A stretch of DNA of 64,000 nt from Shewanella sp. GTDB lineage: Bacteria; Pseudomonadota; Gammaproteobacteria; Enterobacterales; Shewanellaceae. The notes below the pieces were generated by a model, which worked only from the letters and a program-made list of their open reading frames with translations, was not told where the DNA came from and made no database searches. Position numbers and translations under genes: made by a program. Shown here one piece after another: positions 63,550 to 64,000 of this stretch. The stretch is from contig NZ_JABSSM010000002.1 in NCBI RefSeq assembly GCF_013214165.1, forward strand, positions 14,584 to 78,583, given 5' to 3'. The number at the start of each line of letters is the position of its first letter. The stretch's first letter is position 1.

Positions 63550-63858
63550 ATGCCGGAACAAACAATCAGATTGGATTCTGAATTAACCATTCGAAATATT
63601 CAGCCCATTTTCGCACAACTTTCACAACTATTAACCCATGACAAAGAGCTGCATATAGATGCCAGTCAATTGACCAGGGTCGATACTGCCGGGGCCCAGC
63701 TCCTCTATCTATTCTCCCAAACATGTACATCCCGCTCCCTAAGAGTCCACTGGCTAGACTGTCAGCCAGAACTTCAAATCAATTTACAAAATCTGGGTAT
63801 TAATATTCCAGAAATAGCCATTCCAGTGTTACAAGCCGAACTGGATGAGGAAAAGTAA
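63550..63858 (+). CDS. STAS-domain protein of a chemotaxis cluster
   Basis: 102 residues. One STAS domain: ELHIDASQLTRVDTAGAQLL is the core strand-loop-helix. The position usually carrying a phosphorylatable Ser in anti-sigma antagonists reads VDTAG (Thr), as often in STAS proteins of chemotaxis operons. Start ATG behind AAAGGAAATCAA. Two bases separate it from the cheY-like gene, so they form one operon. Confidence 0.85.
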   Translation: MPEQTIRLDSELTIRNIQPIFAQLSQLLTHDKELHIDASQLTRVDTAGAQLLYLFSQTCTSRSLRVHWLDCQPELQINLQNLGINIPEIAIPVLQAELDEEK

Positions 63859-63860
63859 CG

Positions 63861-64000
63861 ATGAAAAAAATACTTGCGGTAGACGACTCGGCTTCCATGC
63901 GTCAGATGGTCTGTTTCACCCTAAAAATGGCGGGCTTCGATGTCACAGAGGCCTGTAATGGAGACGAGGCCTTGAAAGCAGCCCAACGAGGCGAATACGA
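63861..64000 (+). CDS. CheY-like response regulator, 5' part
   Basis: The first 46 codons are visible: KKILAVDDSASMRQMVCFTL shows the acidic pocket (Asp8, Asp9) and is typical of chemotaxis CheY, continuing KMAGFDVTEACNGDEALKAA. The phosphorylated Asp (around residue 54) lies beyond the window. Ribosome site GAGGAAAAGTAACG. Second gene of the STAS-cheY operon. Confidence 0.9.
   Translation, partial: MKKILAVDDSASMRQMVCFTLKMAGFDVTEACNGDEALKAAQRGEY

Noticed and set aside
1-64000. CRISPR arrays, tRNA or rRNA genes, transposases
   Set aside because: No regularly spaced short repeats with unique spacers, no cloverleaf-like sequence with CCA end and no DDE or tyrosine-recombinase gene were found by reading.

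Overview
The window looks like a chromosomal segment of a marine gammaproteobacterium, most likely Shewanella. The strongest pointers are a CymA-type tetraheme menaquinol dehydrogenase (four CxxCH motifs) that matches the Shewanella protein almost residue for residue from memory, the menDHCE cluster, the ftsYEX-rpoH block divergent from rsmD, and a cox operon in the order coxB-coxA-cox11-coxC-DUF2909-surf1-ctaA-ctaB-sco. I cannot name the species. No rRNA, tRNA, CRISPR array, transposase or prophage was seen.

Layout. 1-8.5 kb: the end of an outer-membrane barrel gene, a Bcr/CflA drug exporter divergent from a LysR regulator, a DUF885-type zinc peptidase candidate, a Sel1-repeat protein, a YciC-like membrane protein, a DUF2780 lipoprotein-like exported protein and a TerB protein. 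9-14.2 kb: menD-menH-menC-menE, overlapping or tightly spaced. 14.2-14.7 kb: a mosaic of intergenic repeats. 14.7-20.7 kb: rpoH, ftsX, ftsE, ftsY (leftward) and rsmD plus a DUF1145 gene (rightward). 20.9-29.2 kb: cymA, then four small exported proteins (most rich in Cys, His or Met) leading into a copper/silver-type RND efflux pair (cusB, cusA). Three 79-bp tandem copies of the cusA start region sit between the pump genes. 29.2-30.1 kb: a graveyard holding a VOC-like fragment, a 224-bp MITE-like element and a decayed GGDEF gene. 30.1-37.4 kb: an HlyD/DUF3302 pair with a divergent AraC regulator, bluB, an Mtr-type permease and plsB. 37.5-43.9 kb: two paralogous exported proteins of unknown function, each with a duplicated 287-bp leader and long AT-rich upstream DNA. 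43.9-45.1 kb: lexA-sulA under two SOS boxes. 45.5-54.4 kb: the aa3/caa3-type cytochrome c oxidase and its assembly factors (copper delivery by Cox11 and Sco, heme A by CtaB and CtaA). 54.6-63.3 kb: a leftward six-gene operon, described below. 63.5-64 kb: a STAS-domain protein and the start of a CheY-like regulator.

The most unusual region is the operon at 54.6-63.3 kb. It encodes a ketoacyl-ACP synthase with an intact Cys-His-His triad, a MaoC-like hotdog dehydratase, a stand-alone acyl carrier protein, two proteins I do not recognise, and a 1,615-residue RHS/YD-repeat protein. The RHS protein carries a 262-residue C-terminal tail whose His-Gly and Ala-Cys blocks resemble clan CD cysteine peptidases. 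A mini fatty-acid-synthase module locked in one transcription unit with an RHS toxin-like protein is a combination I do not know as a described system. My working idea is acyl modification or a lipid partner of the exported protein or of one of the two unknown proteins.

A second unusual region is the chain of three 28-codon ORFs before cusA. Each overlaps the next start by eight bases (ATGCTTAA), so ribosomes could pass from cusB through the three small ORFs into cusA. Functions are assigned by motif reading and remembered family signatures; no search was run.
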